From positions 1 to 64,000 of the forward strand of contig JBFMHE010000019.1 in NCBI GenBank assembly GCA_040752355.1: a stretch of DNA of 64,000 nucleotides, in the 5' to 3' direction. Positions 17,466 to 25,946 of the stretch are shown here, one piece after another. The position numbers and the translations under genes are program-made. This DNA is from Nitrospirota bacterium (lineage in GTDB: Bacteria > Nitrospirota > Thermodesulfovibrionia > Thermodesulfovibrionales > Dissulfurispiraceae). The notes under the pieces are model-generated. The model worked only from the letters and a program-made list of their open reading frames with translations. It had not been told where the DNA came from and did no database searches. Position 1 is the first letter of the stretch, and every line of letters begins with the position of its first letter.

Positions 17466-19589
17466 TTACCTCAGGAGCCTCGATGAGTTTACGAAGACGA
17501 GGACATCGGGCATGACATGCGCCACCGCAGCCATGGCCGGCGAGAGGATACCCATGGACGCAAGGCTGATGCCGACGACATTAAAGAGGATGCCGAGGGT
17601 GAGGTTCTGCTTGATCACTCTGTAGGTGTTCCTGCCGATCCTGACGGTCTCGGGGATCTGCTGCCACTCGTCGCGCATCAAGGCCACTGCTGACGCCTCG
17701 ATGGCAGCGCCCGAGCCCACAGCGCCCATGGCGATGCCCACATGGGCCTGCGCCAGCGCCGGCGCATCGTTGATGCCGTCGCCGATCATGAGCACGCGCT
17801 TGCCCTGGGCAGCGAGCTCCTTTATTCTCGCGACCTTGTCTTCCGGGAGGAGCTGGGCCATGACGTTCCGTATTCCGAGCGACGAGGCGATGACCTGCGC
17901 GGTCCTGGGGTTGTCGCCGGTGAGCATCACGGGCTCGCTGAAGCCGAGGCGCTTCAGCTCGGCGATCGCCTCGACCGTGCCCTCCCGTACAATGTCAGCC
18001 ACGCTCACTGCACCGCAGATGGCGCCGTTATGGGCCACGAGGAGCACGGTATTTCCTTCCTCTTCTTTGGCTCTGAGGTACGCTTCCACCTCTTCGGAGA
18101 GCGTGATGTCCTGGTTCCTGAGCAGCTCCCTGCTGCCGAGCAGGATCCGCTCTCCATCGACGACCGCCTCGATGCCCATGCCGGGGACAACCGTGTACTC
18201 CTCGGGATCGGGAGCGATGATACCCATTTCTGATGCCTTCTTGAGAATCGCCTTTGCGAGAGGATGCTCGGAGTAGCGTTCAGCGCCCGCAGTGTAGGAC
18301 AGGATCCGTTCATTGCTGCATCCCGCAAACCCCCTCACTTCGGTAACCACGGGGTCGCCGAGAGTGAGCGTGCCGGTCTTGTCCATGACCAGCGTATCCA
18401 CCGCAGCGAGGGATTCGAGATACCTGCCGCCCTTGATGATGATGCCCCGTCTCGCGGCCTTGCCCATACTGGCGACCATGGCGAGCGGCGTTGCGATAGC
18501 GACAGTGCAGGGACAGGCGACCACGAGCACGGCGATGGCGGTGGTGATGTTCCCGGTTACAACAAAGACGAGGATCGCGATGGCCAGGATCGCGGGGGTG
18601 AAGTACGCGGCGAACCGGTCGGCGACCCGCTGGACTTTGGCCTTCGACGACTCAGCCTCTTCAACGAGCCTGATGATCCGTGCATAGGTCGTATCTTCTC
18701 CGGTGTGGGTCACCTTGACGAAGAGGATGCCGAGCTGGTTGATCGTGGCTGCATAGACCTGGTCGCCTTCCTTTTTCTCGACCGGGATCGACTCTCCGGT
18801 GATAGGCGCCTGGTTCACCGAGCCCCGTCCCGAAACGATGATGCCTTCGACAGGTATCTTCTCCCCGGCCTTGACCACAACGATATCGCCCCGGCCGACC
18901 TCCCTTATGGGCACCTCGACCTCATAGGCATCGCGTTTTACTCTCGCGGTCTTCGGCGCCATCTCGATGAGATCGCGGATCGCCCTGCGCGACCGGTCCA
19001 TGGTGAACGAATCGAGGAGCCCGGCGATGAGCATGAAGAAGGCGATGATCGCTGCGGAGCGGAATTCACCGATAGCCGTCGATGCGGTAACGCCGAGGGC
19101 CATGAACACGTCGGCGGTGATGGCCCGCTCTTTCAGATCGATCACGGCGTGCTTCACGAGCGGGTAGCCGCCGATCAGCACCGCAAGTATCGAGAAGAGA
19201 TCGAAAGGAAACCCGAAAACCGTTACCGCAGACCACTTTGTATAGCTCAGGCCGATGAGCAGGAGCACCAGTCCGAGCCGCGAGAGATCGAAGGCATGAG
19301 CGGAGCGGCCGAAGAGACGGGAGAGGAGGTTTCCCTCTGCCCGGGGCGCCTCTCGTTCCGCAATCGTGAACCCGAGCCCTTGAATCGTATCGACAAGGGT
19401 CTTCTCCCTGACAAGCGCAGGATCGAAATGGATATCTATCTTCTGCGTGCTCAGGTAGATCGTGACCCCTTCTACACCCTTGTGTCTCATGAGCCCCCGC
19501 TCGGCCTTTTCCGCGCAGGTAGCGCAATCCAGCCCGCCCACTTCAAGGCTGAGAACCCGTATATTTTCTTTCACAGCAGCCTTATTCAT
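17466..19589 (-). CDS. Heavy-metal translocating P-type ATPase (Zn/Cd/Pb type likely)
   Basis: This 707-residue inner-membrane pump exports divalent metal ions with ATP. An N-terminal heavy-metal-associated domain carries GGLDCATCAEKAERGL (CxxC). The transport site is CPC in VLVVACPCTVAIATPLAM, the phosphorylation site DKTGTLTLGDP, the phosphatase motif TGES, and the hinge MIGDGINDAPALAQA. The last segment HVMPDVLVFVNSSRLLR holds the acidic residue expected in zinc/cadmium pumps rather than copper pumps. The start overlaps the end of the upstream ArsR-family regulator by 8 bp, which indicates metal-inducible expression of a two-gene resistance operon. Confidence 0.93.
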   Translation of the reverse strand: MNKAAVKENIRVLSLEVGGLDCATCAEKAERGLMRHKGVEGVTIYLSTQKIDIHFDPALVREKTLVDTIQGLGFTIAEREAPRAEGNLLSRLFGRSAHAFDLSRLGLVLLLIGLSYTKWSAVTVFGFPFDLFSILAVLIGGYPLVKHAVIDLKERAITADVFMALGVTASTAIGEFRSAAIIAFFMLIAGLLDSFTMDRSRRAIRDLIEMAPKTARVKRDAYEVEVPIREVGRGDIVVVKAGEKIPVEGIIVSGRGSVNQAPITGESIPVEKKEGDQVYAATINQLGILFVKVTHTGEDTTYARIIRLVEEAESSKAKVQRVADRFAAYFTPAILAIAILVFVVTGNITTAIAVLVVACPCTVAIATPLAMVASMGKAARRGIIIKGGRYLESLAAVDTLVMDKTGTLTLGDPVVTEVRGFAGCSNERILSYTAGAERYSEHPLAKAILKKASEMGIIAPDPEEYTVVPGMGIEAVVDGERILLGSRELLRNQDITLSEEVEAYLRAKEEEGNTVLLVAHNGAICGAVSVADIVREGTVEAIAELKRLGFSEPVMLTGDNPRTAQVIASSLGIRNVMAQLLPEDKVARIKELAAQGKRVLMIGDGINDAPALAQAHVGIAMGAVGSGAAIEASAVALMRDEWQQIPETVRIGRNTYRVIKQNLTLGILFNVVGISLASMGILSPAMAAVAHVMPDVLVFVNSSRLLR

Positions 19590-19980
19590 CTTCCTTTACA
19601 TGCCTCAGACATTCGTTGAAAAGATTGTTGATATGTTCGTCATCGAGGGAATAGAAGACCATCTTTCCCTCCTTCCGGTACGTAACGAGCCGCATGGTCC
19701 TCAGAATTCTCAATTGGTGGGATACCGCGGAGCGTGTCGTGTTGAGCAGGGTGGCGATATCGCAGACGCAGAGCTCGGCGATCGAGAGGGCATGGACTAT
19801 CTTGGTCCGCGTCGGGTCTCCCAGCACCCTGAAGGTCTCGGCGATGCGCTGCACCACCTCCTCGGGGTTCATCGCCCGTGCCACGGAGGAGACTTTATCG
19901 TGGTCCACGCAGGAGGTCTCGCATATCTCCGCCCTGCCCTCGGCCTTCCTGCCGCTCTTCCCCTGCTGTGCTCTGCGCAT
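19582..19980 (-). CDS. ArsR/SmtB-family metal-sensing repressor
   Basis: This winged-helix repressor of 132 residues should release DNA when it binds metal. The helix-turn-helix reads LCVCDIATLLNTTRSAVSHQ and is followed by LRILRTMRLVTYRKEGKMVF. The ELCVCD motif matches the alpha-3N metal site of CadC/ArsR-type proteins, and further cysteines (CETSC) with a nearby DHDK in the N-terminal arm also fit a CadC-like cadmium/lead/zinc sensor. ATG 19980 is chosen because it follows AGGAGGGA at proper distance; an ATG at 20022 has none. It is the first gene of the operon with the P-type ATPase and is probably autoregulated. Confidence 0.9.
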   Translation of the reverse strand: MRRAQQGKSGRKAEGRAEICETSCVDHDKVSSVARAMNPEEVVQRIAETFRVLGDPTRTKIVHALSIAELCVCDIATLLNTTRSAVSHQLRILRTMRLVTYRKEGKMVFYSLDDEHINNLFNECLRHVKEDE

Positions 19981-20028
19981 CCGGTCTCTTCCCTCCTGAA
20001 CGCCGGCTGAGCTGCCGGGCAACGATTG

Positions 20029-20046
20029 AACAGTTGTTCAACTGTT
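20029..20046. promoter_or_regulatory. ArsR/SmtB-type operator (8-2-8 inverted repeat)
   Basis: AACAGTTGTTCAACTGTT is a perfect 8-2-8 inverted repeat lying 49 bp before the regulator's start codon, between it and the divergent ubiX. The AT-rich core and spacing match ArsR/SmtB operators, so it is the likely site of autoregulation of the repressor-ATPase operon. Confidence 0.7.
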
Positions 20047-20121
20047 ATTATAAAGAGGATGCCCGCCGTAAGTAAAGCGGGAGCAGCATCCGCCATCTGC
20101 CGCATTTTGTATAATATTCTC

Positions 20122-20703
20122 ATGAAACGGTTCGTCCTTGCCATCACCGGCGCGAGCGGCTCGATCTTCGGGGTACGGATCCTCGAAGAGCTCCTGAAGA
20201 GCGCCGAGGTGCATCTCGTCATATCGTCGAACACCTTCCCGATAATCAAGGACGAGACCGGCATCGCCTGGTCCGGCGAGACCCAGGCCATTGTACGGAA
20301 GCAGTTCGCCACCGACAGGCTCCACTTTCATGAAGACAGGCATATGTATGCTCCGGTGGCGAGCGGCTCGTTCAAGACGGACGGTATGCTGGTCGTCCCC
20401 TGCTCGATGAAGACCCTCGCCGGCATCGCCAACGGCTATGCAAACAACCTGATCGAGCGCGCCGCGGATGTCACCATCAAGGAGGGACGGCCGCTCCTCC
20501 TCGCTCCCCGCGAAATGCCCTTCAGCCCCCTCCACCTCGAAAATATGCTGAAACTGGCCCGGCTCGGCATAACCATCGCGCCGCCTGTACCCGCCTTCTA
20601 CCAGCAGCCCCGGAGCCTGGACGATATGGTGGATTTCATCGTCGGCAAGATGCTCGACCGCTTCGGAGTCGAGCATGAATTGTTCAAGCGATGGGGAAGT
20701 TAA
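20122..20703 (+). CDS. ubiX: UbiX-type flavin prenyltransferase
   Basis: The 193-residue enzyme prenylates FMN to make the cofactor of UbiD-type decarboxylases. Family motifs are AITGASGSIFGVRILEEL at the N-terminus, VVPCSMKTLAGIANGYANNL and REMPFSPLHLENM, the latter two forming the flavin and prenyl sites. The frame is open further upstream, but the conserved MKRFVLAITGAS fixes the start at 20122. A TATAAT box ends six bases before this ATG, and no ribosome-binding site exists, so the mRNA is probably leaderless. No ubiD gene is adjacent. Confidence 0.95.
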   Translation: MKRFVLAITGASGSIFGVRILEELLKSAEVHLVISSNTFPIIKDETGIAWSGETQAIVRKQFATDRLHFHEDRHMYAPVASGSFKTDGMLVVPCSMKTLAGIANGYANNLIERAADVTIKEGRPLLLAPREMPFSPLHLENMLKLARLGITIAPPVPAFYQQPRSLDDMVDFIVGKMLDRFGVEHELFKRWGS

Positions 20704-20709
20704 GCCCTT

Positions 20710-20723
20710 TTGACTTACGTCAA
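20710..20723 (+). promoter_or_regulatory. FNR/Dnr-type site (TTGAC-N4-GTCAA) at -41.5
   Basis: TTGACTTACGTCAA is a perfect FNR-superfamily palindrome. A TATACT box at 20746-20751 ends six bases before ATG 20758. If transcription starts at that ATG, the site is centred at exactly -41.5, the classical class II activator position. Confidence 0.6.
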
Positions 20724-20757
20724 TGCCGGCGCGCCTTCCATTTGCTATACTGTAATC

Positions 20758-21030
20758 ATGAAAGAGAGTTGCCCTGGCAGCAAAGAGATAACCAGCCCAA
20801 CCCCGGAAGAGATCATCTGCGCCTTCTGCACCCATAAGAACGAGATATGGTCGGATGAGCCGGACATGACCTGCAAGGGATGCGGCAAGACCATCACGCG
20901 AGACATGATCCCCTCATGCATCGAATGGTGCCCTGCGGCCAGGGAGTGCGTCGGCGCCGAAAAGTACGAACGGTTGATAAAAAAGCTGAGAGAGCAGTCC
21001 CCCTCGCGGCCCGGCGCTCCGGCATCGTAA
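20758..21030 (+). CDS. Small zinc-ribbon-like hypothetical protein
   Basis: This 90-residue cytoplasmic protein has seven cysteines: an isolated one near the start, CAFC and CKGC about 20 residues apart (a zinc-ribbon-like pair of CxxC), then CIEWC and a further C at the end of AARECVGAEKY. I do not recognise the exact family; similar short proteins occur near redox genes in anaerobes. The start has no ribosome-binding site but a TATACT box six bases away, indicating a leaderless message, and an FNR-type site at -41.5 suggests control by oxygen, NO or another redox signal. Confidence 0.65.
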   Translation: MKESCPGSKEITSPTPEEIICAFCTHKNEIWSDEPDMTCKGCGKTITRDMIPSCIEWCPAARECVGAEKYERLIKKLREQSPSRPGAPAS

Positions 21031-21074
21031 CCGTCAGATAGACAGAATTCTCTTCCCCCTGCGGGAAGACGATA

Positions 21075-21116
21075 GGGGAGAGGCGCTCTTCCCCCAGCAG
21101 CCTCTCCCCTCCTTGT
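21075..21116 (+). terminator. Rho-independent terminator
   Basis: GGGGAGAGGC (21075-21084) pairs perfectly with GCCTCTCCCC (21100-21109), followed by TCCTTGTTT. It ends the ubiX/zinc-ribbon transcript before the hemH promoter. Confidence 0.65.
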
Positions 21117-21133
21117 TTATCCTGTAGCGCTGC

Positions 21134-21163
21134 TTGAATCACTCCCTCTCTATCCTGTATGCT
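21134..21163 (+). promoter_or_regulatory. Promoter for hemH
   Basis: TTGAAT (21134-21139), an 18-bp spacer and TATGCT (21158-21163) place the transcription start at or next to the GTG start codon 21171. The hemH message would be leaderless. Confidence 0.6.
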
Positions 21164-21170
21164 TTAATTT

Positions 21171-22142
21171 GTGATCGGTATACTCCTTCTCAACATGGGC
21201 GGACCGGACTCGCCGGGAGCGGTAAAACCCTTCCTTTATAACCTCTTTTCCGACAGGGATATCATCAGGCTCGGCCCCGCGTTCCTCCAGAAGCCGATCG
21301 CTTCGATCATCATAGCCCTGCGGCTGAAAAAAGCGATCGGGACCTATGGCCTGATCGGCGGCAAGTCACCTCTGATCGAGATTACGGCAGCGCAGGCGAA
21401 GGCGCTCGAGGCGGTCCTGAGCTCGTCAACCGTCGCGGACCGCCCGTCGCCAGGCTTTACGGTCGGCGTCGGCATGAGATACTGGCATCCCTTCGTGAAA
21501 GAGACCCTCGAAGAGATGGTGCGGAAAGGGATAACGAAGATCATCGGCCTGAGCCTCTATCCTCACTACTCGGTCGCCACGACCGGCTCGTCGGTAAAGG
21601 AGTTCGAGGCGGTCGCCTCCCGGTACCCCGTGGAATACACCAGCATCACCTCGTGGTTCGATCACCCCCTTTATATCGATGCGCTGGCAGAGAAGATCCG
21701 GGAGGGGATGGCACGATTTGAAAAGAAGCCCGCGGTGCTCTTCAGCGCCCATAGCCTTCCGCAGAAATTCGTCGATGCCGGCGACCCTTACGTACAGGAG
21801 ATTCAGGGAACCGTCACCGCCCTCGCCAGGAAGATCGATATGGAGTGGTATCTCTCCTACCAGAGCAAGACCGGGCCGGTGAAGTGGCTCGAGCCGACCA
21901 CCGAGCATATGCTCCATGAGCTGGCAAACAAGGGGGTCCGGGATCTCCTCGTCGTCCCGATCAGCTTCGTCTCGGACCATATCGAGACACTCTACGAAAT
22001 AGATATCCTCTACAGGGAGATGGCGGAGGGATTCGGCGTAGAGAACTTCAGGCGCACAGAGTCCCTGAACACGTCTCCCCGATTCATCGAGGCGCTCGCA
22101 GCTATCGCGCTGCAGAAGGCGAAGGAGGCGGGATGGGCTTAA
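21171..22142 (+). CDS. hemH: Ferrochelatase
   Basis: The 323-residue enzyme inserts ferrous iron into a porphyrin in late heme synthesis. It begins at GTG with GILLLNMGGPDSPGAVKPFL, contains LSLYPHYSVATTGSS, the conserved histidine region FSAHSLPQKFVDAGDPY and the conserved glutamate in PISFVSDHIETLYEID. No ribosome-binding site is present and the -10 box is only seven bases upstream. A flavoprotein oxidase of the same pathway follows after 29 bp, so the two form a heme operon. Confidence 0.95.
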   Translation: MIGILLLNMGGPDSPGAVKPFLYNLFSDRDIIRLGPAFLQKPIASIIIALRLKKAIGTYGLIGGKSPLIEITAAQAKALEAVLSSSTVADRPSPGFTVGVGMRYWHPFVKETLEEMVRKGITKIIGLSLYPHYSVATTGSSVKEFEAVASRYPVEYTSITSWFDHPLYIDALAEKIREGMARFEKKPAVLFSAHSLPQKFVDAGDPYVQEIQGTVTALARKIDMEWYLSYQSKTGPVKWLEPTTEHMLHELANKGVRDLLVVPISFVSDHIETLYEIDILYREMAEGFGVENFRRTESLNTSPRFIEALAAIALQKAKEAGWA

Positions 22143-22171
22143 TCATGCTGCATCTATGAGGAGAGGTGGCC

Positions 22172-23374
22172 ATGTCTAACTACGATGCCGTTGTGATCGG
22201 GGCGGGTATCAGCGGACTGAGCTTTGCCCATTATTGCGGGAGGGAGGGGCTGAAGACGGTCGTGATCGAAAAGAGCGACCGGGTCGGCGGTACGCTGCAT
22301 TCCCACCGCTTCGAGGATGCGGGCGGGTTCTGGCTCGAGCTCGGCGCACACACCTGCTACAACTCTTATCGCCACCTTATCGGCGTGCTCGAAGACTGCA
22401 AAGCCCTGAACAGGCTGCTTCCCCGCGAAAAAGTTCCTTTCAAAATGCTCGCAGACAGCAGGGCAGTCTCCATCCCTTCGAAGCTCAATTTCCTGGAGCT
22501 CATGCTCTCGGGCTACCGCCTGTTCACCCTCAAGCAGGAAGGCAGGAGCGTCGAAGACTACTACGCGAAGATCGTGGGCCGCGCGAACTTCGACCACGTC
22601 ATAGGCCCTGCCATGAACGCCGTCATATCGCAGAAGGCGAATGACTTCCCGGCTGACCTGCTCTTCAAGAAACGGCTCCGCAGAAAGGATATCCTGAAAA
22701 AGTTCACCCTCACCGGCGGGGTCCAGACGATCGCCGATTCGATCGCGGCTGAGCAGAGCTTCGATATCGTCACCGGGAGAGAGGTGCTCTCGGTCAAGTC
22801 GACCGGCAGCCTCTTCAAGGTGAACGTCGACGGTGCCCATTACGAAGCCGAGACGCTCGTCCTCGCCACCCCTGCATCGGTCGCAGCGCGCCTTCTCCGG
22901 GAGGTCTTCCCCAAAGTAGCGGAAGAGCTCGCGCGGATCAAGGTCGAGCCGGTCGAGTCGGTAGGCGTAGCAGTAAAAAGAGAGGCGGTTTCGATCCCCC
23001 CTGTCGCCGGACTGATTCCCTCTACCGACAGCTTCTATTCGGTGGTGAGCAGAGATACGGTACAGGACGCCGCTTACCGGGGCTTCACCTTCCATTTCAA
23101 ACCGGGAATCTTGAACCGGGAGGCCAAGCTCAGGCGGATCGCCGAAGTGCTCGGCGTAGAGCAGCGGCTGATCGGGAATGCGGTGGAGAAGGAGAATTTC
23201 GTACCCGCCCTCAAGGTCGGACATCTCGAGGCGGTCGGCAGGGTCGATCAAGCTCTCGCCGGAAACCGCGTGTTTCTTACCGGGAACTACTTCGACGGCA
23301 TGGCGATAGAGGACTGTGTCACGAGGTCGCTCAAAGAATTCCAAAGATTAAAGGCCGTAATGCGCAATGTGTGA
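22172..23374 (+). CDS. Protoporphyrinogen/coproporphyrinogen oxidase-like FAD protein
   Basis: The 400-residue flavoprotein has the FAD-binding GAGISGLSFAHYCGREGLKT and VIEKSDRVGGTLHSHRF at the N-terminus and the C-terminal dinucleotide-fold end FLTGNYFDGMAIEDCVTRS, which in this amine-oxidase superfamily closes the FAD site. Position just behind hemH supports a HemY-type role in oxidising protoporphyrinogen or coproporphyrinogen. A different amine-oxidase substrate cannot be excluded. The ATG at 22172 is preferred over the in-frame GTG at 22166, given the GAGGAGAGG site upstream. Confidence 0.82.
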   Translation: MSNYDAVVIGAGISGLSFAHYCGREGLKTVVIEKSDRVGGTLHSHRFEDAGGFWLELGAHTCYNSYRHLIGVLEDCKALNRLLPREKVPFKMLADSRAVSIPSKLNFLELMLSGYRLFTLKQEGRSVEDYYAKIVGRANFDHVIGPAMNAVISQKANDFPADLLFKKRLRRKDILKKFTLTGGVQTIADSIAAEQSFDIVTGREVLSVKSTGSLFKVNVDGAHYEAETLVLATPASVAARLLREVFPKVAEELARIKVEPVESVGVAVKREAVSIPPVAGLIPSTDSFYSVVSRDTVQDAAYRGFTFHFKPGILNREAKLRRIAEVLGVEQRLIGNAVEKENFVPALKVGHLEAVGRVDQALAGNRVFLTGNYFDGMAIEDCVTRSLKEFQRLKAVMRNV

Positions 23375-23460
23375 TGCGTGACGGGAGATATAAGGCCGCA
23401 GTTGCGAGAGCAAGCCAATCTTTCTCTTTTACTCATTACGCGTTACGCATCACGCATTAC
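23361..23460. repeat. Inverted GCGTGATGCGTGA-type intergenic repeat
   Basis: GCGCAATGTGTGATGCGTGA (23361-23380, overlapping the stop of the oxidase gene) is complementary, with a few mismatches, to ACGCATCACGCATTAC (23445-23460). The T-rich centre lies between them. Short repeats of this wording are scattered between genes in many genomes. It may also serve as a terminator-like hairpin between convergent genes. Confidence 0.5.
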
Positions 23461-23495
23461 GGTCTTTTCGCCTCGCCCGGAGGCTAGCAGCTCCT

Positions 23496-24014
23496 TCAGA
23501 GGCTGCTCGCCACGATCCGCTTGGTGTCGTCGGCGATCAGGTGGCTGTCGACGCGGATGGAGTGGCTCTTGAGATGTCCTTCGAGCTGCCGCTTGGCAGC
23601 ATGGCACACCTTTCGCAGCACATCGAAGCGCTTTCCATAATAGAGCCAGGGAAACATATCGTTGATGTCCGCGGTCTTGAAGGGCTGGAGCTCCTGGGAG
23701 CTGACTCCTGCATTCTTGAGGACCAGGAACGCATCGCCGGGAGCGGGCTTCGCTGCTTTCCACGCAGAGATCTTCAGAATATTCTCCCAGCCGAGGACGA
23801 GATGGATCCTCGACAGGCAGGCCTCCTCCGCGCTGTTGCACGTGGTGGCGATGTTCACAACAGCATCGAAGACACCCGATTCATTGTGGGCGATGATGTA
23901 GACATCATCCTTGAAATGAAAGAGCTCCTTGTGGGCCTGGCGCGAAAGCTCGCTGTCGCAGATAACCACCTCGTGGTTGTTTTTCAGATTATCGAGAGGA
24001 GACAACAGCGGCAT
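23496..24014 (-). CDS. Hypothetical protein
   Basis: This product of 172 residues starts MPLLSPLDNLKNNHEVVICD and mixes helices and strands without signal peptide or membrane segment. The segments DVYIIAHNESGVFDAVVNIA and WENILKISAWKAAKPAPGDA are distinctive, but I do not recognise a family. The frame is open 45 codons further up, yet ATG 24014 is chosen because the upstream part is Cys/Arg-rich and poor protein and because a TACAAT box ends six bases before this ATG, again suggesting a leaderless start. It is divergent from the methyltransferase gene. Confidence 0.6.
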   Translation of the reverse strand: MPLLSPLDNLKNNHEVVICDSELSRQAHKELFHFKDDVYIIAHNESGVFDAVVNIATTCNSAEEACLSRIHLVLGWENILKISAWKAAKPAPGDAFLVLKNAGVSSQELQPFKTADINDMFPWLYYGKRFDVLRKVCHAAKRQLEGHLKSHSIRVDSHLIADDTKRIVASSL

Positions 24015-24084
24015 AAAACAATTGTAGCACAGATGCGGCCGCTCGGCTTTACACGACTTCCTCGCGCCCTCTTTGCAGAGCTCC

Positions 24085-24114
24085 TTGACAGGCGATAACC
24101 GGTACCCGTACAAT
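24085..24114 (+). promoter_or_regulatory. Sigma-70 promoter of the methyltransferase gene
   Basis: A consensus TTGACA (24085-24090), 18-bp spacer and TACAAT (24109-24114) lie about 48 bp before ATG 24162. Confidence 0.7.
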
Positions 24115-24161
24115 CTTGCACGGCAAAAAATTACCCCAACGAGGAACATACCATCATACCC

Positions 24162-25010
24162 ATGCAGAAGAATCCCTATTTAAGCCGATGCCCCATAGGC
24201 TGCGACTCCACACTTGCTGCTACAGATATAGTAATGGAGGAAGGGCCCTTGCTGCGATGCAGCCACTGCGGCCAGCTCGTCAGCCAATGCACAGAGGCAG
24301 ACTACATAGAGCGCCACAAGCAGTTCGATACCGAAGCGGGCACGGCTCCTGCGGGCACAGCCGCGGAGAGGAGCGTTAGACAGCATTCGAAGCGGCTCAA
24401 GAGAATTGAAACGTTCTGCGGGAAGCCCGCTCGAGAGATGCGGCTTTTGGATGTCGGCTGTTCCAGCGGCGATTTTTTACAGTCAGCCAAACGGAGGGGT
24501 TTTTCAGTAACGGGAGTAGAGCCTGCCGCTAAACCGGTGGAGACAGCACGTGCTCAGGGCCTTGATGTAAGACAGGGTTTTTTGCACGATGCAGCCTTTC
24601 CTGCTGGTTTCTTTGATGTGGCAACCCTCTTCGAGGTTGTTGAGCACTTGAGAGACCCCGTTGCACTGCTCGCAGAGTGCCATCGTATTCTCAAAAAGGA
24701 TGGGCTGCTGGTTATCGGTACGGGGAATACGAACAGCTGGTCGGTCGGACTTATGAAAGAGAAATGGGACTATTTTGAGCTACATCACGGCCATGTCAGT
24801 TTCTTCAACCCCGGGTCGATGCGGGAGCTGGCGAGGAGAACAGGATTCACCCTCAGCGCCGTCGAGACGAAACGGGTAAGCCTCTACCAGGAAAAACATG
24901 TTTCGAAGCTCCGTTTCAGGCTTTCCAAAATTATCACCGACTCGCTTAATGAGCCTGCAAAGCTGTTGAACAAGGGGCATGCCGGACTTTTCTTCCTCAG
25001 AAAGAAGTAA
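24162..25010 (+). CDS. Class I SAM-dependent methyltransferase with N-terminal Cys pairs
   Basis: In this 282-residue enzyme the Rossmann-type SAM site appears as LLDVGCSSGDFLQSAKRRGF at about residues 94-113, with VTGVEPAAKPVETAR as motif II and FFDVATLFEVVEHLRDP as motif IV, as in the Methyltransf_23 family. The first 45 residues contain CPIGC and CSHCGQLVSQC, a probable zinc ribbon for substrate binding, as seen in sugar or lipopolysaccharide methyltransferases. The substrate is unknown. Its stop is 2 bp from the stop of the convergent inositol-phosphatase-like gene. Confidence 0.85.
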   Translation: MQKNPYLSRCPIGCDSTLAATDIVMEEGPLLRCSHCGQLVSQCTEADYIERHKQFDTEAGTAPAGTAAERSVRQHSKRLKRIETFCGKPAREMRLLDVGCSSGDFLQSAKRRGFSVTGVEPAAKPVETARAQGLDVRQGFLHDAAFPAGFFDVATLFEVVEHLRDPVALLAECHRILKKDGLLVIGTGNTNSWSVGLMKEKWDYFELHHGHVSFFNPGSMRELARRTGFTLSAVETKRVSLYQEKHVSKLRFRLSKIITDSLNEPAKLLNKGHAGLFFLRKK

Positions 25011-25012
25011 GG

Positions 25013-25831
25013 TCACCTCCGGATCGATCCCCCGAAGACGCCCCGCACCTCTTCCAGTATCACCGGATGAATGCCCGGATTCCCTGCAACGATATTGCCG
25101 GTCGATAAATAGTCCGGGCCCCCTCCGAAGTCGGTGACGACGCCTCCGGCCTCGGCGACGAGCAGGCTTCCTGCAGCGACATCCCAGGCGCTCAGGCCGA
25201 TCTCGTAGAAGGCCTCGCACCTGCCTGCAGCGAGATAGGCGAGGTCGAGGGCCGCTGAGCCGGCCCTCCGCAGGTCGCTCACCTTGAGGAGGATATTCTT
25301 GAACAAGATCAGATAGGGATCGATGAGATCCCGCCGCTTGAAGGGGAAGCCGGTAGCGATGAGGCTGTAGTGCGGATCGGCGGTCGCCGAGACCGCTATC
25401 CTCTTTCCGTTCAGGTACGCGCCTTTCCCTTTTTCTGCAGTGTAGAGGTCCCCGCGAAGCGGCTCGAAGACGGCGCCGGTTATGGTTTCCTGTTTGTACT
25501 CGAGCGCTATCGATACGGCAAAGACCGGGAACTGGTGGATGAAGTTAGTCGTCCCATCGAGCGGGTCGACGATCCAGCGATATCCCCCGGATGCCGCCTC
25601 ATGGGTCGACTCCTCTGCGAGAATATGGTGATCGGGAAACCGCTCCTTGATCGTCCCGATAATGAGCCGCTCCGACTCTTTATCGACAGAGGTGACGAAA
25701 TCGGAAGCCTGCTTCTGTCCGATGTCATCCTTCGAGACCCTGCCGAGATTGCGGAGAATAACCTCTCCGGCCCGGCGGGCGGCCTGTATGGCGGTCTCGA
25801 GAAATGCTCCTGTATCGTACAGTGTGCTCAT
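25013..25831 (-). CDS. Inositol monophosphatase family protein (SuhB-like)
   Basis: The 272-residue Mg-dependent phosphatase of the IMPase/FBPase/CysQ superfamily shows HILAEESTHE, the metal-binding WIVDPLDGTTNFIHQFP, and the C-terminal signature LSAWDVAAGSLLVAEAGG. Possible substrates include inositol phosphate, fructose bisphosphate or 3'-phosphoadenosine phosphate; SuhB can also act in rRNA antitermination. The length and motifs are normal. The gene converges with the methyltransferase gene. Confidence 0.92.
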   Translation of the reverse strand: MSTLYDTGAFLETAIQAARRAGEVILRNLGRVSKDDIGQKQASDFVTSVDKESERLIIGTIKERFPDHHILAEESTHEAASGGYRWIVDPLDGTTNFIHQFPVFAVSIALEYKQETITGAVFEPLRGDLYTAEKGKGAYLNGKRIAVSATADPHYSLIATGFPFKRRDLIDPYLILFKNILLKVSDLRRAGSAALDLAYLAAGRCEAFYEIGLSAWDVAAGSLLVAEAGGVVTDFGGGPDYLSTGNIVAGNPGIHPVILEEVRGVFGGSIRR

Positions 25832-25946
25832 CGATGCTCCCGGGGATGCTATTTTACTTCGTATACAGAAAGTTTAACAGAAATAAGGTTTGCTGCTTGT
25901 TAAAGTTCACCGGTTTAGAATATAGTAAATACGAAGGCTCATTCGT

